A DNA stretch of 29,524 nucleotides from a virus. Under the pieces are notes generated by a model. That model was not told the origin of the DNA. It worked only from the letters and a program-made list of their open reading frames with translations, and made no database searches. Shown one piece after another: positions 5,200 to 13,913 of this stretch. The translations under genes were made by a program, and so were the position numbers. Every line of letters starts with the position of its first letter. Within the stretch, counting starts at the first letter, position 1. The stretch covers positions 1 through 29,524 of the IMG/VR virus record IMGVR_UViG_3300025704_000085. One strand, written 5' to 3'.

Positions 5200-6114
5200 T
5201 TATAAAGCCGCTATTATAAATGCTAAAAGTTCATTATAGCGAACAGCGTATGTAGTTTCTACAACACCATCAACTTCTGTTTCTTCTTTAACAAATACTC
5301 CGTAATCACACGCATCTAAACCGCCATCGGAAAATGCTGTTTGTAAATCTTGAGCCATGATTCCAAAATGCCATCGAGCATCATTGCCCTTTTCTTCAAC
5401 GGCTGTTTTCCATTTATATTTTCTAAGCAAACGCTTACAAGCTAAAGCCACATTATTTTCAGCTTCACTCAGTTCTTCTATATTTTGTTTCTTTGTTTTA
5501 TCTGATGTGGATACTGTGCCATCCTGTGAATATATATCTTTAAATGGAAGATACGAAGCACCTAAATTAATGTTTGTTTTATTCGCTCCCTGCTCATCGC
5601 AGGGCAAAATGAACGCAGAACTACCAGAGGCAGTAAAGTGCAGGCCACAACTTACTGCGCCTATAAATAAACTACTCGCAGATATATTAGTACGCATGCC
5701 AATACCACCAGAAGTATTCCAGTTAGCTGTTGCACTGTCTGAAAGTTGTATAAATTGACCCGCATTACTTCTATTTGTAGTTGCTAATCGCAACAAGCCT
5801 CTGCTTATGTCTTTCAAAACGCCGTCAGTGTAACCCGCGTCTTTATCTAGCTCGATATAAAGTGTGCCTTGTTCGATTCTCTGGTTGCCGCTTGTGCCAA
5901 TAGAGTCGCTTGTGACATTAATTGCAGTGTCTGCACTGGTGACATTAATAGCTGTTGTGTTACCTGATACAGATACAGATGTTTCACTAGGTGTAACAGT
6001 AAGGGTCGCAGTGTTATCAGACACGGCAACACTGGTGGTGTTTTCTGTAATCTCTACAGTTACATCGCCAGTCGCTGTGACAGTTGTCACATTTTCTGTG
6101 ACAGAAACGCCCAC
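5200..6114 (-). CDS. Tail fibre/appendage protein with S74 intramolecular chaperone
   Basis: 304 aa from a GTG start at 6114 that overlaps the previous stop (TAGTG) and has GAGGTGA 7 nt upstream. Residues 1-75 are a repetitive V/T/S stretch (VTENVTT, VTVEITEN, VSVSGNTT, two copies of TAINVTS) typical of elongated beta structure. Residues ~195-304 form an S74 endosialidase-chaperone domain: STSDKTKKQNIEEL holds the Ser and, five residues later, the Lys expected for self-cleavage, and HFGIMAQDL follows. The chaperone should trimerise the fibre and cut itself off. It probably contributes to host recognition. Confidence 0.85.
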   Translation of the reverse strand: MGVSVTENVTTVTATGDVTVEITENTTSVAVSDNTATLTVTPSETSVSVSGNTTAINVTSADTAINVTSDSIGTSGNQRIEQGTLYIELDKDAGYTDGVLKDISRGLLRLATTNRSNAGQFIQLSDSATANWNTSGGIGMRTNISASSLFIGAVSCGLHFTASGSSAFILPCDEQGANKTNINLGASYLPFKDIYSQDGTVSTSDKTKKQNIEELSEAENNVALACKRLLRKYKWKTAVEEKGNDARWHFGIMAQDLQTAFSDGGLDACDYGVFVKEETEVDGVVETTYAVRYNELLAFIIAAL

Positions 6115-6467
6115 TATCTAGTCACCTCTCTAGTGACCTTTGCCTTTCCCTGTAGGATGCGCTCTACAGTCGCATCGTTAGTAGTGTATATTTCTACATC
6201 GTAAACATAGTTGCCTTCGCTGAGTGTTGTGTTGCCATTGTTTGCAACCACATCATTTGCCATCTTCATCACCAGAGTACCATTGCTGTCGTAACTACTG
6301 GCAGTAAAATCAAACGCCCAGTATTGTGCAGTATCCATTGACGCTCGAAGATGCCCTCTAGCGAAATGCCCGTCTAGGTTACGCACCGCGCTTCCGTCTT
6401 TAATAACCAGAGTTAGTTTAAAGTCTGAACCCTGATCTATTGTAATATCATATTTGCCTGCGCTCAT
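6114..6467 (-). CDS. Tail/appendage-associated hypothetical protein
   Basis: 117 aa from the ATG at 6467, preceded by CGAGGG 5 nt upstream. The ATG at 6482 has no ribosome site and overlaps the previous gene. The sequence is beta-rich (GKYDITIDQGSDFKLTLVIKD, then GNYVYDVEIYTTNDATVERILQGKAKVTREVTR). This is the layout of small phage proteins encoded next to fibres that resemble the N-terminal part of receptor-binding baseplate proteins. It is probably a structural adaptor or a small tail protein. The family is not certain. Confidence 0.65.
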   Translation of the reverse strand: MSAGKYDITIDQGSDFKLTLVIKDGSAVRNLDGHFARGHLRASMDTAQYWAFDFTASSYDSNGTLVMKMANDVVANNGNTTLSEGNYVYDVEIYTTNDATVERILQGKAKVTREVTR

Positions 6468-6468
6468 G

Positions 6469-6717
6469 TTATCCCTCGCCATCTGGTGCTGTTGGAGGTA
6501 GTGGTTTATCTTTATCCACTACGCCAGTGATTTTATATTCTGTGTCTGTTTTATCTAACGCATAAAAGTATTGTATCAGATTGTCGTTTGCTTGTTGTGC
6601 TATACGTAACTCTATCATCGCAGAATTAGCCTGTTCTTTTGTATCATGGCGGCTAACTACAATTTCTTCTGAGTACGGGTCATCTTCTAAGCGTGACTCA
6701 TATCCTATTATAATCAT
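6469..6717 (-). CDS. Small hypothetical protein in fibre operon
   Basis: 82 aa, no signal peptide or membrane span. The sequence begins MIIIGYESRLEDD and ends with a proline-rich tail (DKPLPPTAPDGEG). The ATG overlaps the stop of the upstream fibre gene by 4 nt (ATGA), which implies translational coupling. It lies between two fibre-like genes, so a tail-fibre assembly factor or minor structural role is reasonable, but nothing in the sequence proves it. Confidence 0.65.
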   Translation of the reverse strand: MIIIGYESRLEDDPYSEEIVVSRHDTKEQANSAMIELRIAQQANDNLIQYFYALDKTDTEYKITGVVDKDKPLPPTAPDGEG

Positions 6718-7934
6718 ATTGATTGCTCTCCAATCATTCTGCTCTGCATCAAAACCTTGCTTGGCTCAGTTGTTAGTGTATCGCCATAAGATAAGTGTTT
6801 TACCCGTAATCTGCATTCGTATGTAATACTTTCTGCGCCAAGATATACTTCGCTAGTCAACTGCAGATAATGGGTATAAGGGACGGTTCGATAACTTATC
6901 TGCCTAGTATCAACTACCGCCCAATCTCCTGATGATGTAGCACCAAATGGATGATGATACACATAAGCATTGCCACCAGTTGGAACAATTTGCCCACTTG
7001 CTGTGCTAACATCGACATAGGTTTTTTCTTGTAATTCTTTAAGGGTAAAGTTGTCAAACACTGCATACTGGTTATTGGTTGCTGAGGTAGCTTCACCCAT
7101 TACATAAACTGTAGTAGTTGTAGCGATAAATTCTTCACTAAAAGTCTGAGTACCACCACTTGCTTGAAAAGTGTCTGATGATATAAAGGCATTAGCAACA
7201 TCACTGCTTGTTGAAACGTGCAATTGTGAGGTTGAAGTTGATGGACTTGGGTAGACTTGACCGCTGAACCTGTATTTCTTGCCAACTTCTACTGTCACTG
7301 CCTGATAAAAATATGCTCTATCTGCGTTAGTGTCTTGAGCTATAGAGGCAGATGAGCCAAAATATGATGAAAGAGTGCCGCCAGAACCAATCCAGTTAGA
7401 TATTCCACTGAAAGTTGGGTTTTGCACTAACTCTGCTTGCTCAACATTTTGCCTAAAATGTAAGTTTCTATAAAGCCTATAAGAACTAATTGCACCAACA
7501 TTACCACAACCAAAACGATTAACTACGTTGCCATTGAACTCAATTCTCTGCATTCCCTGTGATGGGAAACTATTGTGATAGCCAATGCCTATGCCTCTGT
7601 AACTTGGTGCATCTGGGACTTTAATTTCTGTCTGCAATGTAACTGTAGGCGAGGTTGTACCACTTTGTCCTGTAGCTAGTTTAGCATTGTACTCAACCGT
7701 AATATGCCTTCCTTTAACCAAATCTAGTTCAGTTGATGGAAAGTCAAACTCATGTACAACAGTTAGAGCATTGAACCCTATAGTCGTATCGTCAAAAGAG
7801 TTAAAATATTCTTCTTCGGTTGCACCTTTAAACTTATTTGCTGTTAAGCTGTCAGTTTTTACATGGTCGGCAGTCAATGTGCCATCAATGACCATATTTC
7901 CAGAGACATGTTTTGTTCGTTCAATAAATGACAT
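6714..7934 (-). CDS. Tail fibre / receptor-binding protein with carbohydrate-binding-like domain
   Basis: 406 aa. Residues 1-40 contain VIDGTLTADHVKTDSLTANKF, the motif often found in J-like and fibre proteins next to the tail tip. Residues ~185-300 look like a jelly-roll carbohydrate-binding module: NPTFSGISNWIGSGG, then VGKKYRFSGQVYP, then YVMGEATSATNNQYAVFDNFTLKEL. The remainder is beta-rich. It starts 3 nt after the J-like gene and overlaps the next gene by ATGA. It probably binds a surface glycan on the host. Confidence 0.75.
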   Translation of the reverse strand: MSFIERTKHVSGNMVIDGTLTADHVKTDSLTANKFKGATEEEYFNSFDDTTIGFNALTVVHEFDFPSTELDLVKGRHITVEYNAKLATGQSGTTSPTVTLQTEIKVPDAPSYRGIGIGYHNSFPSQGMQRIEFNGNVVNRFGCGNVGAISSYRLYRNLHFRQNVEQAELVQNPTFSGISNWIGSGGTLSSYFGSSASIAQDTNADRAYFYQAVTVEVGKKYRFSGQVYPSPSTSTSQLHVSTSSDVANAFISSDTFQASGGTQTFSEEFIATTTTVYVMGEATSATNNQYAVFDNFTLKELQEKTYVDVSTASGQIVPTGGNAYVYHHPFGATSSGDWAVVDTRQISYRTVPYTHYLQLTSEVYLGAESITYECRLRVKHLSYGDTLTTEPSKVLMQSRMIGEQSI

Positions 7935-7936
7935 AT

Positions 7937-10369
7937 TTAAGCATCCAAATATCCAGTTACCTGCAAATGTACAGGAAATGTTTGAGACCTTTGTTGTAGT
8001 GATTGACCTATAGTCCAGTTAGCTGTAACAGTTACATCATATTTGACATAGGCAACATCTACTGGGAACTGGTCTGCAACAGGCAATGATTTATCATTGA
8101 CAGGGTTTAGGGTGGCATGAGATGCTTTAGCAATATTAGTTACTATTCGCAATGCAGACATCTGTGGCATATCACCAAAGTCAACAGGAAAAAATGTAGA
8201 ACCAGACAATGTAGAATTGGTTTCGAAGTTAGTAATTGCAGTAGTCCAAGTTACATCTTCTCCTGCCGTATCTGCATCCATGATATGAGTAACCCATAGC
8301 TGTTCTGCACTTCTTGTTCCTTGTAATTCTACACTATAATTTTTTTGATTATCTGGCGATGCGTGTAAGGTAATTGGGTTAGTGTATGTGTATATTATTG
8401 AATCTATAGCAATGCCATTATCGTCTAACTCAACAATTGTTATTTCGTCACCATCCTGCGGTGCTCTGCCAAAATATTCCTGAAAATGAGCATCGCTCGG
8501 TACAAAACTTGTTGCACCATAAATGATGAAAGGAAGATCTCCTGTACCATCAAACTGCAAGCCATTGCTAAATGTTTTGAGGGTTTCAGTGCTTTTAGAT
8601 TGATTTATACCATAAGCATATATGCTAATCTTGAGACTTGCTTGCCCAGTTTCATTTGGTATTGTTATGTAATTATTAGTAGTAGTGTATTTTTTAAATT
8701 TCCAAGTTGCTACACCTGTGCCCTCACCGACAGCAACTCGATAATAGTTTAAATTTAAAGCAGGTGGATGATCCCAACTGATAGCAATACCTGTAGAGTA
8801 TGAATCATTAATTTTGTACGGAACTGCACCAATGGTTACTGTGTCAGGATTAACTCTTGGTGCGACTGACCTAACTGGTATATTCGTGCTTGTGCCTGTG
8901 GTATATAATTCTTCTGTGCTCGACAGCTGACTGTAAATCTCTGATGTATTTTCTCTTGCTTCAAGAGAGATAGTTATCCCTGTTTCGTTGCTTTGCAAGC
9001 GTAAGCTAGTTATTTGATAAATGTTTTCAGTGATTCCGAGTGCTGTATTAGTAACCAAAATGTTATCACCAATAGCGTAATCAATACCTCTTGCATTTAT
9101 TGTTGTTTTTATTGTTTTTTGCATTCTGCTTTTCTTCAATGCAAGAACCGCAAGCCTCTGCGCTTGTAGCTTATCGGTTGTGAATGGCAGATTAAGATTT
9201 TTTCTCAAATTATCTGCATCTTCGGTTTGATATGTACTGCTTCTTTGAGGCGGGTATTCAGTCTTTATATATCCTGCCTCTTTAGAGATATATTCTCCAC
9301 GAACCTCATTGAAAGCTACTCTTCGCGGGTTAGAGTTAGAAACAATAAAATCGCCAACAATCATATCTTCATTTAGAATTGGGGTAACTGTGGATTGCAT
9401 TCTATAAGGTACTATCTGAAATTTTCCATTTACAAATAATAGCTTGCCGTGCATACAGCTTAAAAGGTTTTTAATGTTTTCTTTAACAGTTGCTCTAGTG
9501 TTGATAATACCATTGCAAGAATATGTTTTTCTTGCCTTATCGGCAGAGCCTGTTGTCCCATCACAATAACTTGCCGCGCTTTCTATTTGATCCATATCAA
9601 ACAAATCTGCCGCCAGTTCTGCACCCCAATCTTTATATGCGGCTTCTTTTAAATAATCTAACAAACATAAAACTGGATTGTCTGACCAATCCCAACTGCT
9701 AGGCGCATTTAATGTATGTGATGAATCTCTAGGGTCATAAACTTTGCGACCTTTAATTTCAGCAGTAACTTTTGGTGCGCCATTTGGATATTGATCGACA
9801 TCATATTCAAACTTTAATCGGCTATAAGTTATGCCTCGCATTCTATGATTAGTAGTCCATGTTGACGCTGTGCCTGCAACTGTTACAGCACTTTGGTTGT
9901 TCAGTCCTAACTTATTGTAGATTGTTATTTTCTCGCCAATAGAACTGCTTGTGTTGTTTGATGCAAATCGCCCTTTGTAGTATCCATCCTCCCAAGCAAC
10001 TTCATCACCGAGATAAATCTTAGTAATTTCTTCTGCCTCTCCATGATGCCAAGCGATTACCATGTTGTAAAACTCATCTGAATCAGTGTAAGGGTCTGAC
10101 CCATGTACATGTTGCCAAACAATAGCACCGCCTTTTCTCGCTGTCCCGTATACGACTTCCCTTGGTGCAGTCGGGTTTTTGCCTGTTATATTCCTGCTTG
10201 ACATCGTATCTTCTTGCGCCTGTGGACTGTAAGCCTCTGGCATTCCCGCGTCCATCATGTAATCCATAACTGCAACAGTCCCAACACCTACCGCAACAGC
10301 TACAACAACACTAGCACCAACCGCCACCGCCGTACCTGCACCAAGCAGAAAGGGAACAGCCGCCGCCAT
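7937..10369 (-). CDS. Tail tip / host specificity protein (lambda J-like)
   Basis: 810 aa, the largest protein here. An Ala/Val-rich hydrophobic N-terminus (residues 1-40) is followed by the segment PTAPREVVYGTARKGGAIVW, which matches the J-family start of the hub domain. Middle parts (YDPRDSSHTLNAPSSWDWSDNPVLCLLDYL) are also typical of central tail hub proteins of siphophages. A fibronectin-like segment (AISWDHPPALNLNYYRVAVGEGTG) lies near residue 535. It should form the tail tip below the distal tail ring and carry the fibres. It starts at a TAATG junction with the GNAT gene. Confidence 0.85.
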   Translation of the reverse strand: MAAAVPFLLGAGTAVAVGASVVVAVAVGVGTVAVMDYMMDAGMPEAYSPQAQEDTMSSRNITGKNPTAPREVVYGTARKGGAIVWQHVHGSDPYTDSDEFYNMVIAWHHGEAEEITKIYLGDEVAWEDGYYKGRFASNNTSSSIGEKITIYNKLGLNNQSAVTVAGTASTWTTNHRMRGITYSRLKFEYDVDQYPNGAPKVTAEIKGRKVYDPRDSSHTLNAPSSWDWSDNPVLCLLDYLKEAAYKDWGAELAADLFDMDQIESAASYCDGTTGSADKARKTYSCNGIINTRATVKENIKNLLSCMHGKLLFVNGKFQIVPYRMQSTVTPILNEDMIVGDFIVSNSNPRRVAFNEVRGEYISKEAGYIKTEYPPQRSSTYQTEDADNLRKNLNLPFTTDKLQAQRLAVLALKKSRMQKTIKTTINARGIDYAIGDNILVTNTALGITENIYQITSLRLQSNETGITISLEARENTSEIYSQLSSTEELYTTGTSTNIPVRSVAPRVNPDTVTIGAVPYKINDSYSTGIAISWDHPPALNLNYYRVAVGEGTGVATWKFKKYTTTNNYITIPNETGQASLKISIYAYGINQSKSTETLKTFSNGLQFDGTGDLPFIIYGATSFVPSDAHFQEYFGRAPQDGDEITIVELDDNGIAIDSIIYTYTNPITLHASPDNQKNYSVELQGTRSAEQLWVTHIMDADTAGEDVTWTTAITNFETNSTLSGSTFFPVDFGDMPQMSALRIVTNIAKASHATLNPVNDKSLPVADQFPVDVAYVKYDVTVTANWTIGQSLQQRSQTFPVHLQVTGYLDA

Positions 10370-10824
10370 TATTTAGCACCTATAAATTTTTGATATGTCT
10401 TTTCAGCGAAAGTGTACCCAACACGCTGTAGTAACTTATCGAATGGCGCATGTGCTTTCATTGCTACTATCATTACAGAAACACCGCGACATTTTAAATC
10501 TTCTTCGGCATACTTAATCATATTTGCGCCTGCTCTACCTTTTCTGTGTTCAGGGTGAATGTAAATAACGTCACTACTTGCCATTAAATGTTCAGAGCAA
10601 TGCAATGATGGGCTAGAAATCAAAACCAAATAACCAACCATCTTGCCGTCAACTCTTGCAGTGTATATGTGCAATATATTTAATTCTTCTAGCTTGTGAT
10701 AAATATCCCAGTTCAGATTAAACTCAAGTTTATCTCTATCTATTTCGACTTCATCGTAGGTAGCTTGAACGAGCGGCGCAATGTCTTCTTTAATTGTTGC
10801 AATGGTTTCTCTAGCGTATTTCAT
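10369..10824 (-). CDS. GNAT-family acetyltransferase
   Basis: 151 aa. The GNAT core is visible: GKMVGYLVLI (strand 4 region), SSDVIYIHPEHRKGRAGANMIKYAEEDLKCRG (motif A, with the RKGRAGA phosphate loop for acetyl-CoA), and HAPFDKLLQRVGYTFAEKTYQKFI at the end. It should transfer an acetyl group to an unknown substrate in the cytoplasm. It is embedded in the tail operon between the tail tip and J-like genes, with TAATG overlaps on both sides. This is a recurring but unexplained place for GNAT genes in siphophages; modification of a tail protein or of a host target are both possible. Confidence 0.85.
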   Translation of the reverse strand: MKYARETIATIKEDIAPLVQATYDEVEIDRDKLEFNLNWDIYHKLEELNILHIYTARVDGKMVGYLVLISSPSLHCSEHLMASSDVIYIHPEHRKGRAGANMIKYAEEDLKCRGVSVMIVAMKAHAPFDKLLQRVGYTFAEKTYQKFIGAK

Positions 10825-11381
10825 TATTCACCCCAAACTAGTGTCTTTTCTTGTATTTGTTCTACAAACTCCAAGCCCTTATCGGCAGAAAAAACATCTT
10901 TCTGGTCTTGGTCTGTGTACCTTCTTACATTTCTATCGTTTAATCTAGCTAAAAAGTTCTGACAAGCAACTGATATTGTAATTGTTTCCGCAGACTGCAT
11001 ATAGACAGTGTTCTCTATATAGCCAGTAAAATAATGCAGGGCATTCACAGTATCGCCAGTGGTATCGTTTAAAATAACAAGCCAAATTTGAACTGCTGTG
11101 CCCTGTAAATTTGTTCCTTTTGAGGCATTAACCAAAGCAGGGTCACAACCTGAAAGTTGTATAGTTAAATTTGATGCGGCTAAATCTTCTGTATCTCTGA
11201 CCTCAGTAACAGACAGCACACCATTTGTCGGACTAAAAGTACCCAATGAAGGGATAGTGTTCGTCTGATTAGATGTTGTAAGTTGCAAGGCAGTGCCAAA
11301 GCTCATCTTTATATTCATTGCAGTTCTTATATGACCATCTGCAAGTGAATTTACAACACTAGAAGTTATTCCTCTAGGCAT
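10824..11381 (-). CDS. Minor tail protein (tail tip, DUF2163-like)
   Basis: 185 aa from the ATG at 11381 (TAATG with the previous stop; GAGGT 9 nt upstream). The in-frame reading from 11402 is less likely. Residues show DTEDLAASNLTIQLSGCDPALV, then GTAVQIWLVILND and FTGYIENT, the pattern of tail-tip proteins of the DUF2163/hub-associated group. A single Cys pair is present (SGCD, ACQN). It lies between the distal-tail-like protein and GNAT/J, the lambda L-K region equivalent. Confidence 0.7.
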   Translation of the reverse strand: MPRGITSSVVNSLADGHIRTAMNIKMSFGTALQLTTSNQTNTIPSLGTFSPTNGVLSVTEVRDTEDLAASNLTIQLSGCDPALVNASKGTNLQGTAVQIWLVILNDTTGDTVNALHYFTGYIENTVYMQSAETITISVACQNFLARLNDRNVRRYTDQDQKDVFSADKGLEFVEQIQEKTLVWGE

Positions 11382-11980
11382 TATGCAACTACCTCTACGC
11401 AAGCAAACGAAAAACCATAACGGCTTGAAACGTCAATATCCCACCCAATGTCATTAGTAGCTAATCGCCACTTACCTACTGGGTTGTTTGTAGTTATATT
11501 ACCTGTACCGAAATTTGACCTAATCGGTGGGGTTACCTCAGTCAGTTGAGAACCGCCTGATAATGGCACATCCTCTAAAATCATATGCAAATTACTACCA
11601 ATTTGAAAATGCGAACCTGCTTTCAAGTCTTGCCCTGCTGTTACATCAATAGAAACCTGAGTATCACCCTGTGATGTTTGCGATATAGTTGCAACTGGAA
11701 TATTTGTGTCGTAACTCATTATCGGGTTGCCAAACAGAAATGTTTTTGTAACGCCTCGCAATGATGCCAAAAAAGCCGTAAAAACTTTAGCCTCATCTTT
11801 ATCGAGCGGTCTGATTGTTATCTCTGCTTCCCATCTTGCCTGACCGAAACTAGTAGTCAATTGGAGAAAGTTAGTTGCTGATTGTGTTATAGCCGCGCTT
11901 TCAACCAATTTGAATGAACACTTTTGGACAATAGATTTGCTGTTAATTGTCGGAAAGTCTACAGGGTATGTTATAGCCAT
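11381..11980 (-). CDS. Distal tail / minor tail protein
   Basis: 199 aa, beta-rich and starting MAITYPVDFPTINSKSIVQKCSFKLVESAA, with WEAEITIRPLDKDEAKVFTAFLASLRG in the middle. This pattern, right after the tape measure, is what distal tail (Dit-like) or lambda M-type tail tip proteins show. Its start follows the tape measure stop by one base, and its stop overlaps the next ATG (TAATG). It probably forms the ring joining tube and hub. Confidence 0.7.
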   Translation of the reverse strand: MAITYPVDFPTINSKSIVQKCSFKLVESAAITQSATNFLQLTTSFGQARWEAEITIRPLDKDEAKVFTAFLASLRGVTKTFLFGNPIMSYDTNIPVATISQTSQGDTQVSIDVTAGQDLKAGSHFQIGSNLHMILEDVPLSGGSQLTEVTPPIRSNFGTGNITTNNPVGKWRLATNDIGWDIDVSSRYGFSFACVEVVA

Positions 11981-11981
11981 C

Positions 11982-13913
11982 TTAATTGCCTTGTAATTGT
12001 GCTTGGTATGAACCGCCTAAAGCAGTCTCCTGCAATACAGCCGACTTTGTAACCTCAGCAATGGTAGGCATAAGGTTGTTGATCTCGGCTCTTACTGTAG
12101 ATTGTACACCAGTAGTAACGTTTATTGTTTGATTAACCACTATAGGCTGTTTTGCGCTTGTGCCATTTCTTTGTTTTGTGTGGTCTATAACTGTCTCGTT
12201 GGGGTGAAGTATAGCAGGAAAACCACCTTTTCCATCTACACCGCCAGAGCGTGAACCATTACCAGTAAAACCACCGCCCTCGAATGACTGGCTTCGTATA
12301 GCTGAAACCTGAGCCATACCTGCCGCAACAGATGCCGCCGCCATAGCTACGTTGATGGGGAAAGGATATGCGCCCATTGCTTTAGCCGCGCCCTGATAGG
12401 TGCTCACAAGCGCATTCGCAATACCTGCCGCTTTCTGTATCTTAAATACAGTCTTAGAGTTTTTAGCCACCGCAGACATCTGAGATTGCAACCCGCTCGC
12501 AACATGCTTAACCTTCTCGTCTGTTGTCTTTGCTGTCCAGTCTACTTCCTGTTTTCCTAACGCCTTTAAGTGTTCAAAGTTTTTCTGTAGCTTGTTTCGG
12601 TTGTCTTCTTCTGGGTCATCACCGCCACCCTCACCATCGCCCTTCTTGGCTTCGTTAACCTTTCCAATTCCTGCAACCATCTGCTCGAAGGCTTCGTTTA
12701 CAGTGTCCATGAAATTAACTTCTGGAATGAGCGCAATATCTCCTGCCGCTTGTTTGGCAAGAGCTAACTCTTCTAGCTTTACTTTCTGCTCTTCAATAAG
12801 CTCGTTCTGTCTTTCAGCGAACCCTATTGCAACTGCACCTCTGGATACTAGATCGTTGTTCTTTTCTTGCTCTTCATTTAATGCCGCCAAAGCCGCCCTA
12901 AGCTGACCAATGCTCTTCTCTTCATCACTTTTAAAGAATCCAGTGAAACGATCTGCAGTTTGCGTCAGCGTGTTTAAAGTGCCAATAACACCATTGACTA
13001 AAGTCTGAAGCGCATTGAGCGCAGTCGAAACGCCGTTCATAATGCTGACAGCTAGGTTTTGAGCAAACGCTTGCACTCCGCCGTCAGTTTCTTGGATGCT
13101 TGTAAGAACTTTGTCTTTAAGAATTGTAGCTAAGGTTTCTAGCGCAGGGGCTAAAGCCGCTACAGTTTGATCTTTTACACCTTTAAATAACTGACCTAAA
13201 CGAGTAAACGCATCGTTAGCGTCTTCTACGCCCTGTACAGCGTCTTCTGATAAGGCAATGCCCAAGACGTTAGCTTCATTAGCCATTTCGATTAGAGCTT
13301 CTTTCCCTAGCCCTAAAGTGTTAACTAGCGCAACACCCTCAGAATCAAACAGCTTCATGGCTAATCTGACCTTATCTGCGTCAGTTTCAACCTCTGCAAA
13401 CGCGCCTGCAAGCTCTTGCATCTGCTTGTCTAAAGGCATTTTTACTAGCTTAGTAGCATCAAGACGCAACTCTTTCAAAGCACCTTTTGCCTCACCCGTA
13501 CCTTTTGCGGCTTCTGCGGCTCGTCTAGTAAATCGCTGTAGAGCCATATCCATCGTGGCTGTTTCAACGCCAGTCAGTTTTGCGGCATAGCGCATAGAGG
13601 CTAGGGCTTGTGTGGTAACACCAATCTTACGCGCAGTCTTACCAAGCGAATCTGTAGCGTCTAGGCTCTGTTTTACAAGGAATGTGAATATGCCTGCTGT
13701 CGCTATAGAGGCAATACCTGCCGCCTTAGCTACAGTCTTTAAAGCCCCACCAATGCCTCGCAGAGACTTGCCCGCAATAGAAGATAATATAGGAAACCGC
13801 TTCTTTAGCTTATCAACAGCCTTCCCGACCTTCTTGAAGTTTTGTTGAATCTTGCTGAATACGGCTTCTGTCTTATCTAATGCCGCGATAACAATTTTAA
13901 AATTATTAGCCAT
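11982..13913 (-). CDS. Tail tape measure protein
   Basis: 643 aa. The N-terminal half has coiled-coil helices and a hydrophobic stretch (residues ~48-85, AKAAGIASIATAGIFTFLV). Next comes the tape-measure segment SLDATDSLGKTARKIGVTTQALASMRYAAKLTGV. The C-terminus is Gly-rich with the familiar FEGGGFTGNGSRSGG and FPAILHPNETVID motifs. At about 1.5 angstrom per residue the predicted tail length is near 95 nm. The start overlaps the end of the GT frame by 8 nt, tying it to the tail chaperones as in lambda. Confidence 0.9.
   Translation of the reverse strand: MANNFKIVIAALDKTEAVFSKIQQNFKKVGKAVDKLKKRFPILSSIAGKSLRGIGGALKTVAKAAGIASIATAGIFTFLVKQSLDATDSLGKTARKIGVTTQALASMRYAAKLTGVETATMDMALQRFTRRAAEAAKGTGEAKGALKELRLDATKLVKMPLDKQMQELAGAFAEVETDADKVRLAMKLFDSEGVALVNTLGLGKEALIEMANEANVLGIALSEDAVQGVEDANDAFTRLGQLFKGVKDQTVAALAPALETLATILKDKVLTSIQETDGGVQAFAQNLAVSIMNGVSTALNALQTLVNGVIGTLNTLTQTADRFTGFFKSDEEKSIGQLRAALAALNEEQEKNNDLVSRGAVAIGFAERQNELIEEQKVKLEELALAKQAAGDIALIPEVNFMDTVNEAFEQMVAGIGKVNEAKKGDGEGGGDDPEEDNRNKLQKNFEHLKALGKQEVDWTAKTTDEKVKHVASGLQSQMSAVAKNSKTVFKIQKAAGIANALVSTYQGAAKAMGAYPFPINVAMAAASVAAGMAQVSAIRSQSFEGGGFTGNGSRSGGVDGKGGFPAILHPNETVIDHTKQRNGTSAKQPIVVNQTINVTTGVQSTVRAEINNLMPTIAEVTKSAVLQETALGGSYQAQLQGN

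Noticed and set aside
5357-5758. 133-codon plus-strand frame antisense to the S74 fibre
   Set aside because: The fibre gene on the minus strand has clear domain motifs; the antisense product has none and no start signal.
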